Origin: Bacillota bacterium
Lineage (GTDB): Bacteria; Bacillota; Clostridia; Christensenellales; UMGS416
DNA: 64,000 nt
Direction: 5' to 3'
Assembly: GCA_023435705.1 (NCBI GenBank)
Contig: JAEYRH010000009.1
Span: 62,001 to 126,000 of the forward strand
The translations under genes and the position numbers were made by a program. The notes under the pieces were generated by a model. It was not told the DNA's origin. It searched no databases and was given only the letters and a program-made list of their open reading frames with translations. Shown here piece after piece: positions 8,431-17,361 of the stretch. Position 1 is the first letter of the stretch. Each line of letters starts with the position of its first letter.

Positions 8431-9802
8431 GGAATATAAGACGATCCGCGAGGTCGTGGGCCCGCTGATGCTCGTGGAGCAGGTGGAGGGCGTGAAGTAT
8501 AACGAGCTGGTGGAGATCCGCCAGGCCAATGGCGAGCTCCGCAGCGGCCGCGTGCTGCAGATAGACGGCGACCGCGCGCTGGTGCAGCTGTTTGAGGGCT
8601 CGCAGGGCCTGAAGATCGCTGACGCCAAGGCCCGCTTTTTGGGCCGGAGCATCGAGCTGCCGGTGTCGCCAGACATTTTGGGCCGCGTGTTTGACGGCAT
8701 GGGCCGGCCCATCGACGGCGGCTGCGAGATCATCGCCGAAAAGCGCCTTGATATCAACGGCGAGCCGCTGAACCCGGCCTCCCGCGATTATCCCGCTGAG
8801 TTCATACAGACCGGCGTTTCGGCCATCGACGGGCTGAACACATTGGTGCGCGGCCAGAAGTTGCCGGTGTTCTCCGGCTCCGGCCTGCCTCACGCCCAAC
8901 TGGCGGCCCAGATCGCCCGCCAGGCCCGCGTGCTTGGCGCAGATGAGAGCTTCGCCGTGGTGTTTGCCGCCATCGGCATCACCTTTGAGGAATCCGACTT
9001 CTTCATCCGCGATTTCCAGCGCACCGGCGCCATCGAGCGGGCGGTGCTGTTTATCAACCTGGCCAACGACCCGGCTGTGGAGCGCATTGCCACGCCCCGC
9101 ATGGCAATCACCGCCGCCGAATACCTGGCTTATGAAAAGGGCATGCACGTGCTGGTCATCCTGACCGACCTCACCAATTATGCTGAGGCGCTGCGCGAGG
9201 TGTCTGCCGCCCGCAAGGAAGTGCCAGGCCGCCGCGGCTATCCCGGTTATCTCTACACCGACCTTGCCACGCTCTATGAGCGGGCAGGCCGCATCAAGGG
9301 CCGCAGGGGCTCCATCACGCAGATCCCGATCCTCAGCATGCCGGAGGATGACAAAACCCACCCGATCCCTGACCTCACAGGCTACATCACCGAAGGCCAG
9401 ATCATCCTGAGCCGCGAGCTGCACCGCAGGGGCATCACGCCGCCCATTGACGTGCTGCCTTCCCTGAGCCGCCTGAAGGACAAGGGCATCGGTGCGGGTA
9501 AGACCCGTGAGGATCACGCCGACACAATGAACCAGCTCTTCGCTGCCTATGCCAGGGGCAAGGAGGCCAAGGAGCTGGCGGTGATCCTGGGCGAGGCGGC
9601 GCTGAGCGCCATCGACAAGCTCTACGCCAAGTTTGCCGACGCCTTTGAGAAGGAATATGTGTCGCAAGGCTATGAGGCCAACCGCACCATCGCAGAGACA
9701 CTGGACCTTGGCTGGAAGCTGCTGCGCATCCTGCCCCGCAGCGAGCTCAAGCGCATCCGCGAGGCCTGGCTCGACAAGTACTACGATCCGAAGGAGGCCT
9801 GA
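8423..9802 (+). CDS. V/A-type ATPase non-catalytic subunit B
   Basis: 459-residue regulatory head subunit, homologous to subunit A but lacking a classic P-loop (the equivalent place reads FSGSGLPH). Motifs such as VFDGMGRPIDGG and the C-terminal helical domain are intact. The ATG at 8423 has a GAGGAGG Shine-Dalgarno inside the end of the A gene and overlaps it by 8 bases; an upstream in-frame start at 8330 would overlap far more and lacks support. Confidence 0.97.
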   Translation: MHKEYKTIREVVGPLMLVEQVEGVKYNELVEIRQANGELRSGRVLQIDGDRALVQLFEGSQGLKIADAKARFLGRSIELPVSPDILGRVFDGMGRPIDGGCEIIAEKRLDINGEPLNPASRDYPAEFIQTGVSAIDGLNTLVRGQKLPVFSGSGLPHAQLAAQIARQARVLGADESFAVVFAAIGITFEESDFFIRDFQRTGAIERAVLFINLANDPAVERIATPRMAITAAEYLAYEKGMHVLVILTDLTNYAEALREVSAARKEVPGRRGYPGYLYTDLATLYERAGRIKGRRGSITQIPILSMPEDDKTHPIPDLTGYITEGQIILSRELHRRGITPPIDVLPSLSRLKDKGIGAGKTREDHADTMNQLFAAYARGKEAKELAVILGEAALSAIDKLYAKFADAFEKEYVSQGYEANRTIAETLDLGWKLLRILPRSELKRIREAWLDKYYDPKEA

Positions 9803-9804
9803 GC

Positions 9805-10446
9805 ATGGCCGCTCCTTTGAACCCCACGCGCATGGAGCTGACCCGCTTGAAAAAGCGGTTGGCCACTGCCGTGCGCGGCCACAAGCTGTTGAAAGACAAG
9901 CGTGACGAAATGGTGCGCCGTTTCATGCAGCTCATCCGCCGCAATGTGGAGCTTCGCCGCGAGGTGGAGCAGGCGCTGGGCGGCGCATTGGGCAGCTTCG
10001 CGCTGGCCAAGGCAAAGATGGGTGCCGAGGCGCTTGCCGAGGCGATGCTCTATCCGGCCCGCGAGGCTGCCGTGGAAGTGTCCACACAGAACATCATGAG
10101 CGTGGATGTGCCTGTGATCCGGTTTGCCGGCGACCCGGAGGCGCACACCGACCTGCCCTATGGCTTCGCCTTCACGGCCTATGAGCTGGACCGGTCGGTG
10201 ATGGAGCTGTCGGCGGTGCTGCCGGCGCTGCTGGAGCTGGCCTCAGTGGAGAAGACCTGCAGCCGCCTGGCCGATGAAATCGAAAAAACCCGCCGCAGGG
10301 TGAACGCGCTGGAATATGTGCTGATCCCGGAGATGAAGCAAAATGTCCGCATCATCACGATGAAGTTGGATGAAAACGAGCGCGGCAACCTGAGCCGCCT
10401 GATGAAGATGAAGGAGCTCATGGCTAAACAGGAGGAGCGGCGCTGA
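9805..10446 (+). CDS. V/A-type ATPase central-shaft subunit D
   Basis: 213-residue rotor axle subunit: two long antiparallel helices forming the coiled coil that turns inside the A3B3 head. The N-terminal pattern (NPTRMELTRLKKRL, then HKLLKDKRDEM) is diagnostic. It starts two bases after the B stop with Shine-Dalgarno AAGGAGG, and is the last gene of the operon; a terminator follows about 40 bases later. Confidence 0.95.
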   Translation: MAAPLNPTRMELTRLKKRLATAVRGHKLLKDKRDEMVRRFMQLIRRNVELRREVEQALGGALGSFALAKAKMGAEALAEAMLYPAREAAVEVSTQNIMSVDVPVIRFAGDPEAHTDLPYGFAFTAYELDRSVMELSAVLPALLELASVEKTCSRLADEIEKTRRRVNALEYVLIPEMKQNVRIITMKLDENERGNLSRLMKMKELMAKQEERR

Positions 10447-10487
10447 CCAATATTGAGCTTGCTTTTCCCGAAACCCGCCACAATGGC

Positions 10488-10519
10488 AGCTTGTCATGGA
10501 TCTCATGGCAAGCTTTTTT
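10488..10519 (+). terminator. Intrinsic terminator of the V-ATPase operon
   Basis: An 11-base-pair stem (10488-10498 with 10504-10514, one G-U pair) with a 5-base loop is followed by a T run (10515-10519). It sits 42 bases after the stop of subunit D. Confidence 0.85.
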
Positions 10520-10584
10520 CATGACAGAGTGGTTCTGTAGTGCTATGATTAATGACCTATCCTAGATGGAAGTGGAGCGGAGCA

Positions 10585-10989
10585 ATGGACGAAGAAAAGG
10601 CCCGTCAGGAAATCATCAAGGCGCTAGAAAGGTTCTACGATGCGTTCTCTCACGAAGACTACGGCCCCTATGTCCTGTCCTGCCTGGACAAAGACGTCAT
10701 TTGGCATATTGCCGGCGATAATCCCCTTGCAAGAGATGTTGTTGGGGCAGCTGCTGTTGTTGAGCGTATGAGGGAGTATGGCAAGCGCAGCAAACAAACA
10801 CTGAACCTGAAAACCTCCCTCACTGCCACAGCAACCCATGGGATCGCGGTTCATGAAGCAACGGCGCAAAACGATGGCTTTGAGTATCGTGCCCATGAGA
10901 TTGATGTGTTCCATATCCATGACGGAAGGATCACTGAATTCTGGTCATTCTCCGAGGACCAAAAGGCCACAGACAGGATGTGGTCGTAA
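10585..10989 (+). CDS. SnoaL/NTF2-like small protein
   Basis: 134-residue protein with the NTF2-like cone fold pattern: an N-terminal helix pair (EEKARQEIIKALERFYDAFS), then DKDVIWHIAGDNPLA, and a C-terminal strand ending DVFHIHDGRITEFWSFSED. Family members are polyketide cyclases, isomerases or ligand-binding proteins; no specific function can be read. The ATG at 10585 follows GGAGCGGAGC; an in-frame ATG at 10552 lacks a ribosome site. It stands alone between two terminators, so it is probably monocistronic. Confidence 0.75.
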   Translation: MDEEKARQEIIKALERFYDAFSHEDYGPYVLSCLDKDVIWHIAGDNPLARDVVGAAAVVERMREYGKRSKQTLNLKTSLTATATHGIAVHEATAQNDGFEYRAHEIDVFHIHDGRITEFWSFSEDQKATDRMWS

Positions 10990-11017
10990 GGCTCAGAGCA
11001 GCCTTATTCTTGACGAC

Positions 11018-11048
11018 AAGAACGCCGGGCTGCGCCCGGCGTTCTTTT
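11018..11048. terminator. Bidirectional terminator between convergent genes
   Basis: A GC-rich stem (AAGAACGCCGGGC, loop TGC, GCCCGGCGTTCTT) carries T residues on the plus side and the complementary pattern on the minus side. It lies between the SnoaL-like gene and the convergent esterase gene and can serve both. Confidence 0.85.
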
Positions 11049-11059
11049 GCTTATCTGGC

Positions 11060-12001
11060 TTATTGCAAATACTTCTGGAAGAACCCGTAGATGATGTCGT
11101 AATACCCGTCGCCCTTGAAAAAGCCGTGGCCTTGCCGGGGGATTACCACAAAGGTGGCGTCATGCCCGTTTGCCAGCAGCGCGTCGTAAAAGTTGTAGGA
11201 AAACTCCAGCGGCACCACCGTGTCCGAGTCGCCGTGCATCAGCAGATAGGGCGGCTGCTGCTCCTTGACATAAAAGATCGGGCTGATGTCCATGGCAAGC
11301 TGGGGGGCGTCCTTGGCCGGCCCGCCAAACAGCAGGGAAGACAAGCCGCTTGGATCCCCGTTATCATCGCGATCCATGCCGGAGAGTTCGATTCCCAGTT
11401 CTTTTGCCCGCTCCTGCACAAGGGCGGTCTGCACCGCGCCGAAATGGGTCATGTCGCCGCCGCAGTACCAGTCGCAGACGGCCTGCACCCGGCTGGAAAC
11501 GCCGCTCCAGCCACCGTTGCCCTCCAGAGCCGGATTGCTGGGGGAAGCGCCCACCAGCGCTGCCAGCTGCCCGCCGGCCGATTCGCCCCAGATGCCGATG
11601 CGGTCTGGATCGATGCCCAACTCTTTGGCGTTGGCACGCAAAAACCGCACCGCGCACTTGCAGTCCTCAATGGGGGCGGGGAAGGGGGCTTCGGTCACCA
11701 ATCTGTAATCGATGCTTGCGCAGACAAAGCCCAGCTCGCAAAATTGGATGAACGCCTGCGTGGGCCTGTATTTCTTGGTGAGCTGCGGTGCGGACCAGCC
11801 GCCGCCATGCACCCAGATCAATGCGGGGCGGGGGTGTGTGTTTGCCTTCCTCGGCACCATCAGGTCCAGGAAGAGGTCATGGCCGCCGCCGGTGCCATAA
11901 GCAACGTCTTCATAGAAGTCAATTTCATGGGCATTCCAGTCAGCCTCATGCTGAGGCGCGAGCAGCCCCGTTTCCGGGCCGGACAGCTTTGGTAGTTTCA
12001 T
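11060..12001 (-). CDS. Alpha/beta-hydrolase esterase (HSL/BD-FAE-like)
   Basis: 313-residue cytoplasmic carboxylesterase-like enzyme. The oxyanion-hole motif HGGGW, the nucleophile elbow GESAGG, and a late acid/His pair (HGDSDTVVPLE, then RQGHGF) complete a Ser-Asp-His triad. No signal peptide is present. The start at 12001 is preceded by AAAGGAA. It lies downstream of the sugar importer genes on the same strand but behind a terminator, so it is probably separate. Deacetylation of sugars or xylan fragments is a typical role, but this is inference. Confidence 0.85.
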   Translation of the reverse strand: MKLPKLSGPETGLLAPQHEADWNAHEIDFYEDVAYGTGGGHDLFLDLMVPRKANTHPRPALIWVHGGGWSAPQLTKKYRPTQAFIQFCELGFVCASIDYRLVTEAPFPAPIEDCKCAVRFLRANAKELGIDPDRIGIWGESAGGQLAALVGASPSNPALEGNGGWSGVSSRVQAVCDWYCGGDMTHFGAVQTALVQERAKELGIELSGMDRDDNGDPSGLSSLLFGGPAKDAPQLAMDISPIFYVKEQQPPYLLMHGDSDTVVPLEFSYNFYDALLANGHDATFVVIPRQGHGFFKGDGYYDIIYGFFQKYLQ

Positions 12002-12143
12002 GGCTGGTTCCTTTCAACTACGATGATTGGGTTGTACCGATGGGTGTTTCATGCAATTGGGATACCAGCATTATACACTGGGGGTATTGCTAAATACAAT
12101 TGCGCGGGGGCTGGAATATCACAACTGGCATTTTACTGACATG

Positions 12144-12190
12144 AGAAAAGCCCCCGCGGAGAAGAGAGAGGGAGCTCTCCGCAAGGGGCT
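12144..12190 (-). terminator. Intrinsic terminator of the RbsB/RbsC/RbsA-like operon
   Basis: Read on the minus strand, AGCCCC...GCGGAGA pairs with TCTCCGC...GGGGCT around a 13-base loop, followed by TTTTCTC. It lies about 30 bases after the stop of the binding-protein gene. Confidence 0.8.
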
Positions 12191-12220
12191 GCCTGGAACA
12201 AGTTTTACAGTTGATCGGGA

Positions 12221-13336
12221 TCAGTCATACAGCAGCTGCGCGATGTCGGCCTGATCCATGTTGGAGGCGTCGTAGAACTTGCAGCCTGTGTCGCTGTCGG
12301 CAACCGCTTCGCCCTTATAAGCCTTGTAGGCCAGCTCGACGGAGAGATAACCGATCATGTAGGGATCCTGCGTGATGGCGCCGTAGAACCACTTCTGGCG
12401 GACGGCGTTCTTCAGCGTCTTGCCGGCGTCGAAGCCGATCACGATCAGGTCTTTGTATTTGCCGCTGGTCTTGTCGAGGTCCTTGCCGTCGGTGGTGGCA
12501 GCCAGGATGCCGTCAACGGAGCCGGAGTTGGAGGCGAAGATGCCAAGCAGGTTTTCCATCGCCAGCAGCGACTGGGCGCCCACGGTGCAGTCTGTCACGC
12601 TGGTGGACGGGGGCACAACCACCTGGACAACCACGGCGGCCTTGCCGGAGGTGGCAGCCTTGTTATACTTGTCATGGCCCTTCACTTCCACTTTGCCGGC
12701 CTGCAGTGTTTCGCAGTTCTTCACCATCTGGTTGATGAAGCCCACGGTGCGGCCCACGATGGAGGCAGAGGTGGCATCCTGGGACTCCAGGCCGATGATC
12801 ACAGGCTTGTCAGTGGTTGCGGCCTTGATCTTGTCCTGGAAACCGGCGGCGGCAAACATCTTGTCTGCGGCCAGAGCGCCGGCGGCTTCGTTATCGGTGG
12901 CGGCGGTTGCCTTGATCGTGCCTTCGGGCGCGCCGGGCACGCCGGAGTCAAAACCGATCACGGGGATGCCCTTGGCTTTGCAGTCGTTAAGCTGAGAGGT
13001 TACGGACTTGGTGTCCAACGCGGCCAGGGCCAGCGCGACGGGCTTCTTGGCGATGGCGGCGTTCAGCATGTCCAGCTGGTTGTTGATGTCTGACTCGGAA
13101 GGCGGGCCTTCAAACGTGATCGAGACGTTGTACTTGGCGGCGGCATCCTGCGCGCCCTTGTATACTGTTTGCCAGAACTGGTGCTGGAAGCCCTTGGAAA
13201 TGACGGCAATGTAGGGTTTGGAGCCATCGGCCGCCGGGGCTTTGGTGCCGGCCGGGGCGCTGGTGCATGCTGCCAGCGTGCTGGCCAGCAGCAGGACGGA
13301 GACGGTGATTGCCAGCAGTTTCTTGATGTTTTTCAT
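12221..13336 (-). CDS. Sugar ABC transporter substrate-binding lipoprotein (RbsB-like)
   Basis: 371-residue type I periplasmic-binding-protein fold with a lipoprotein signal (hydrophobic core then LAAC at about residues 17-24) and a short Thr/Ala/Pro linker. Typical phrases are VISKGFQHQFWQTVYKGAQDAAAKYNV at the start and IPVIGFDSGVPG in the middle. The start at 13336 has GGAAGGGAAG upstream and overlaps the permease stop (ATGA). It delivers a monosaccharide or related ligand to the permease and ATPase encoded just upstream; the ligand is unknown. Confidence 0.93.
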   Translation of the reverse strand: MKNIKKLLAITVSVLLLASTLAACTSAPAGTKAPAADGSKPYIAVISKGFQHQFWQTVYKGAQDAAAKYNVSITFEGPPSESDINNQLDMLNAAIAKKPVALALAALDTKSVTSQLNDCKAKGIPVIGFDSGVPGAPEGTIKATAATDNEAAGALAADKMFAAAGFQDKIKAATTDKPVIIGLESQDATSASIVGRTVGFINQMVKNCETLQAGKVEVKGHDKYNKAATSGKAAVVVQVVVPPSTSVTDCTVGAQSLLAMENLLGIFASNSGSVDGILAATTDGKDLDKTSGKYKDLIVIGFDAGKTLKNAVRQKWFYGAITQDPYMIGYLSVELAYKAYKGEAVADSDTGCKFYDASNMDQADIAQLLYD

Positions 13337-14400
13337 TGCGCTTCCCTTCCTTTTATGATTTTTCCAAGCCACTTGCTTGAAATCGATCCCATTTTCACCT
13401 GATTGGCCCTGGAGTTGCGATAGATGTCCAGCAGCACGGCCAGGATCACGACGAAGCCTGTGAAGAATGTCTGCCATTGGGGCTGGAAGTCCATCGACAT
13501 CAGGCCGTTGCGCAGCACACTCATGATGAACACGCCGATGAGCGTGCCAGACAGCGTGCCCACGCCACCGTTCAGAGAAGCGCCGCCGATCACCACCCCG
13601 GCGATTGCCAGCAGCTCCAGGCCGTTGCCCGTGGAGGGCACGATCGAGGTGTAGGCTGCGGCATACTCGACGGCCGCAAGGCCCGCGAAGAATCCGCAGA
13701 ATGTGTAAGCGAGCATCTTCCAGGTGTCCACTTTGACGCCGGAGAGGCGGGTCGCCTCCTCGTTGGAGCCGACGGCGTAGACATAGCGGCCAAACCTTGT
13801 TTTGTTCAGTAGCACCACAGCGATCGCAAAGATCGCAAACAGCCACACCGCACCGATGGGGAACCCATCCGGCAAATAGGGCTGGATCTCTCCTGTTTTG
13901 TAAAAGACTGTCTTGAACCAGGCGTCCGGGTCGCCCACGGTGGGGTAGCGCATCGTCATGACCTTGGAGACGATTGCACCGAAGCCCAGCGTGACCATCA
14001 TCGTGCCCAGTGTGGCGATGAAGGGGGGCAGCTTGAGCTTTGCGACCATCACGCCGTTCATCAGGCCGAAGAATGTGGTCACCACCAGGATCAGCCCCAG
14101 CGCCGCGCCGATGGGCCAGTGCCACACGTTGTAGGCCTGGCCGCCGATCAGCGCGCCGCAGATCATCACCGTGCCCACCGAAAGGTCGATGCCGCCTGTG
14201 ATGATTACGAACGTGACACCGATTGCCATAAAGCCGATGTAGTAGGAGGACCCGAAGATGTTGAACACAGTCTCCCACGAGAAGAAGTTGCGCCCGAACA
14301 CGGAGAAGAACGCAAATAACACCACCAGGGAGCCAAACGCCAGAAATTTATAGATGCTGCGGGTGCCGCCCGCTTTTGATTGCAAATTTAAGTTTGCCAT
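13333..14400 (-). CDS. Sugar ABC transporter permease (RbsC-like)
   Basis: 355-residue CUT2-family permease with about ten membrane helices. The conserved motif GGIDLSVGTVM in the early part and the loop GSNEEATRLSGVKV, which meets the ATPase, identify the family. It lies between the ATPase (12-base gap) and the binding protein (4-base overlap), so the three are one operon in the order A-C-B. Confidence 0.93.
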   Translation of the reverse strand: MANLNLQSKAGGTRSIYKFLAFGSLVVLFAFFSVFGRNFFSWETVFNIFGSSYYIGFMAIGVTFVIITGGIDLSVGTVMICGALIGGQAYNVWHWPIGAALGLILVVTTFFGLMNGVMVAKLKLPPFIATLGTMMVTLGFGAIVSKVMTMRYPTVGDPDAWFKTVFYKTGEIQPYLPDGFPIGAVWLFAIFAIAVVLLNKTRFGRYVYAVGSNEEATRLSGVKVDTWKMLAYTFCGFFAGLAAVEYAAAYTSIVPSTGNGLELLAIAGVVIGGASLNGGVGTLSGTLIGVFIMSVLRNGLMSMDFQPQWQTFFTGFVVILAVLLDIYRNSRANQVKMGSISSKWLGKIIKGREAQ

Positions 14401-14412
14401 ATCCCATCCCCC

Positions 14413-15906
14413 TCACTCTTTGCGGTCAGTCGCCAGCTTCATGATCTTTTCCTGCGAGGCCTCCTCGATGCTTAAGACCCCTGTGAGCCTGCCCTCGCAC
14501 ATCACTGCGATCCGGTCACTCATACGGAGCAGCTCCGGCAGCTCCGAGGAGATCATGATGATGGATTTGCCCTCATGGGCCAGCATGTTCATCAGCTTGT
14601 AAATCTCGCTCTTCGCGCCCACGTCGATGCCTCTGGTGGGCTCATCGAAGATCAGGATCGAGCAGTTCTTGATCAGCCACTTGGCCAGCACCACCTTCTG
14701 CTGGTTACCGCCGGAAAGGTTTTTGACCAGCTGCGCAGTGGTCGGCGTCTTGATGTTGATCCGGTCAACATACTCCTCGGTGGTTTTGGTGATCCTGCGG
14801 TCGTTCACAAGGCCGCCGCGCGTGAAATCGGCCAGGCTTGCCAGCACCGAGTTATCGCTCACTGCAAGGCCAATGGCCAGCCCGAACCGCTTGCGGTCCT
14901 CGGACAGATAGCCTATGCCATGGCGCACGCTGTCACCGGGGCTGTGAATTTGCGCCTTTTTGCCGTTCACTAGGATCTCGCCTGCGGTGCGTGGGTCGGC
15001 ACCAAAAATGAGCCTTGCCACTTCCGTGCGCCCTGCGCCCATGAGGCCCGCAAAACCCAGGATCTCACCTTGCTTCAGGCTGAAGGACACATCCTTGACC
15101 TGTGCGGACCGCAGGCCCTTCACTTCCAGCACGGTGGGCGCACCGGGGCTCACGGTGCTCTTGGTCTTGGGCTGCTCATAGATCACGCGGCCCACCATCA
15201 TTTGGATGATCTCATCGATCGTCGTTTCCTCTGTGTTGACCGTGCCCACATACTGCCCGTCGCGCATCACGGTGATCCGGTCGGAGATCCGCTTGAGCTC
15301 ATCCAGCCGGTGTGAGATATACACGATACCGACGCCCTTCTGCTTCAGCTCCCGGATAAACCGGAACAGCTCCTCGATTTCCGCCTCCGTCAGCGACGAG
15401 GAGGGCTCATCCATGATGAGCACTTCCGACTGATAGGAAAGCACCTTGGCAATTTCCACCATCTGCTGCTTGGCCACGGAAAGATCCTTGGCCTTGGTTG
15501 TGGGGTCGATCTGAAGGTTCAACGAATCCAGCAGCGCGCGGGCCTCGTCGTTCATACGTTTTTCGTCCAGGAAAACACCCTTCATCCTTTCCTGGCCGAT
15601 GAAGATGTTTTGCGCCACTGTGAGGTGGGGCACCAGATTCAGCTCCTGGTGGATGATGCCGATGCCGTTCACCAATGCGTCGCGAGGGCTGCGGATGGAA
15701 AACTCTTTGCTTTTAAAAAGGATTGACCCTTCATCTTTTTCGTGGATTCCTGTGAGCACCTTCATCAGTGTGGACTTGCCTGCGCCGTTTTCGCCCACCA
15801 GCGCGTGCACTTCGCCGCGCCTGAGCTCAAAGCAGCAGTTGTTCAGCGCGTGCACGCCGGGAAAGGATTTTTGGATGCCACTCATTTCCACAAGGATTTC
15901 ACTCAT
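14413..15906 (-). CDS. Sugar ABC transporter ATP-binding protein (RbsA/MglA-like)
   Basis: 497-residue protein with two fused ABC domains, the CUT2 hallmark. The N-terminal domain has Walker A GENGAGKST, a diverged signature and Walker B LIMDEPSSSL; the C-terminal domain carries the usual degenerate P-loop region (GLMGAGRTE), signature LSGGNQQK and Walker B LIFDEPTRGIDVG. The start at 15906 is chosen for its GGGGAGGTGG ribosome site; an upstream in-frame start would add 11 residues without support. First gene of the importer operon. Confidence 0.95.
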   Translation of the reverse strand: MSEILVEMSGIQKSFPGVHALNNCCFELRRGEVHALVGENGAGKSTLMKVLTGIHEKDEGSILFKSKEFSIRSPRDALVNGIGIIHQELNLVPHLTVAQNIFIGQERMKGVFLDEKRMNDEARALLDSLNLQIDPTTKAKDLSVAKQQMVEIAKVLSYQSEVLIMDEPSSSLTEAEIEELFRFIRELKQKGVGIVYISHRLDELKRISDRITVMRDGQYVGTVNTEETTIDEIIQMMVGRVIYEQPKTKSTVSPGAPTVLEVKGLRSAQVKDVSFSLKQGEILGFAGLMGAGRTEVARLIFGADPRTAGEILVNGKKAQIHSPGDSVRHGIGYLSEDRKRFGLAIGLAVSDNSVLASLADFTRGGLVNDRRITKTTEEYVDRINIKTPTTAQLVKNLSGGNQQKVVLAKWLIKNCSILIFDEPTRGIDVGAKSEIYKLMNMLAHEGKSIIMISSELPELLRMSDRIAVMCEGRLTGVLSIEEASQEKIMKLATDRKE

Positions 15907-16053
15907 CTGGCCACCTCCCCTGACAGGGATACGCTGCACGATGCAGCGAGAATATCAAAATCTTAGGATATTTTGCATGGTGCGTATATGTGAATTTGTA
16001 TAGTGAAGTTGTGAAATCCGATAATGATGCGGCAAAAAAATAGCAAATACTAC

Positions 16054-16118
16054 AAAGCCCGCCGATTATCGGCGGGCTTTGGGCTGTCAAAAAAGCCACT
16101 TGGCTTTTTTGAACAGCC
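16054..16118 (-). terminator. Two back-to-back hairpins between the sensor set and the importer operon
   Basis: The first is a nearly perfect palindrome at 16054-16080 (AAAGCCCGCCGAT and its complement). The second is AAAAAAGCC, loop ACTT, GGCTTTTTT at 16089-16110 inside longer GGCTGT/ACAGCC arms. Read on the minus strand the second ends in a T run. They probably stop transcripts coming from the kinase and binding-protein genes before the importer operon. Confidence 0.7.
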
Positions 16119-16370
16119 ATTCGCCATCGGTGCTAACGCACCTCGGCGAGTATATCTCGTTCTTGCGATCCGTTACCCACCCACCGCGCATGTCGCTGGG
16201 TGGGCACTTTGCATATATATCTCGTCTTCTGGTTCTCAATACACCGTAGTACGGCCTGCGGGCAGATTTGCTTATCTATTCGACCACTTTGTTCATTACC
16301 TCTGCCGGATAAACCGGCTATCGGCTCTTTGCCTTTTCTCTCGCTCTGTGTGTTTATGATAAGATGGGCG
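16119..16370. other. Non-coding region with several further inverted repeats
   Basis: No coding sequence is supported. The stretch holds GGTGC/GCACC (about 16131-16144), CCCACCCA and its complement TGGGTGGG (about 16176-16203), CCGG-ATAAA-CCGG (about 16307-16319) and two similar TATATCTCGT motifs. Its function is unknown; it may be a remnant of a dispersed repeat. Confidence 0.4.
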
Positions 16371-17345
16371 TTAGCTTATGAATGGGAAAAGCAGCTTCTG
16401 GTTTTCCGGCAGATACATGTTGCCCTTGTCGATGATGGTCAGGCCTGTGTTCACATTTTGTGGCATTTTCTTGCCGCGGATGGTGTCCAAAGCGTACTTT
16501 ACGCCCAGATAGCCCATTTTATAGGGGTTTTGGATCACAAGGGCCTGCACCACGTCTTTTTCAAGATAGCGGATCTCGGTGGGCGTGCTGTCAAAGCCAA
16601 TCACCCTGATCGCCCGGCCGGTCTTGCTTTCGTCAACGCCTTGCGCCACGCCCTCGGTGCCGTAGGCGTTCAGGCACACGATGGCGTCGATATCAGGGTT
16701 TTCCTCAATGATCTGCTGGGTCAGGATCTTGGCGTAGGAGGAGTCAGAGCCGCAATAAACCGTATCCAGCGCCTGGATGCCTGGATAAGTGCTGAGCACC
16801 TCCAGCAACCCCTGCTCCCGCTGGTCGCAAGTGGCTGCGCCGCGCACAAAGCCCATCACGGCCACCTTGCACTGCCGCCCCACCTTTTCCACTAGCGTGT
16901 CACCCAGCCTCCGCCCTGCGTCCACGTTGTCGGTGCCCACAAACCCATTGGTGCGGGTGGTGTTCACATCCGAGTCGATCACGATCACCGGGATGCCTGC
17001 TTCCACTGCCCGGTTCACTGCGTCCACCAGCCTGTTGTAGTCGCAGGCGGCCAGCACGATGGCGTCTGCCCGGGCAGTCACGGCGTCGTTGACCATGCCG
17101 ATCTGCCCCTCAATGTCCTGTTCGTCGGTGGGCCCGGTGAAGTTCACTGTCACATTGAACTCCTGGCTTGCGGCCTGCGTGCCCATCCGCACCACCTTCC
17201 AGAAGTCGGCATCGGTCTTTTTCACGATCACCTGGATGGTGAGGGCTTCCTCTTTCTTGTCGTTGCCTTTGGAGGTGCACCCGGCGGCACCCACAAGGCA
17301 GACGGCCAGCATCAGGGCCAGAAACACTCTTGTTGCAGCGGGCAT
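16371..17345 (-). CDS. Sugar-binding lipoprotein next to a sensor kinase (possible sensory partner)
   Basis: 324-residue type I periplasmic-binding-protein fold with lipobox LVGAAGC near residue 22. It is similar in design to the transport binding protein at 12221 but sits directly behind the kinase gene, with no permease of its own. In Clostridium beijerinckii a comparable XylFII-LytS-YesN set senses xylose, and a sensory role is the best inference here. The start at 17345 has AAGGATGG at good spacing; a Met four codons upstream (17357) touches its own Shine-Dalgarno. It could also be an alternative transport receptor. Confidence 0.85.
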   Translation of the reverse strand: MPAATRVFLALMLAVCLVGAAGCTSKGNDKKEEALTIQVIVKKTDADFWKVVRMGTQAASQEFNVTVNFTGPTDEQDIEGQIGMVNDAVTARADAIVLAACDYNRLVDAVNRAVEAGIPVIVIDSDVNTTRTNGFVGTDNVDAGRRLGDTLVEKVGRQCKVAVMGFVRGAATCDQREQGLLEVLSTYPGIQALDTVYCGSDSSYAKILTQQIIEENPDIDAIVCLNAYGTEGVAQGVDESKTGRAIRVIGFDSTPTEIRYLEKDVVQALVIQNPYKMGYLGVKYALDTIRGKKMPQNVNTGLTIIDKGNMYLPENQKLLFPFIS

Positions 17346-17361
17346 CCGGATCGCCATCCTT

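Noticed and set aside
10838..11995. 385-residue plus-strand open frame
   Set aside because: Shadow of the esterase gene and the SnoaL-like gene end; crosses a terminator.
12221..14278. 685-residue extended frame ending in the RbsB-like protein
   Set aside because: Its first part overlaps the permease gene in another frame; the signal peptide and ribosome site place the real start at 13336.
16200..16895. 231-residue plus-strand frame
   Set aside because: Antisense to the sugar-binding lipoprotein and its leader; no family features.
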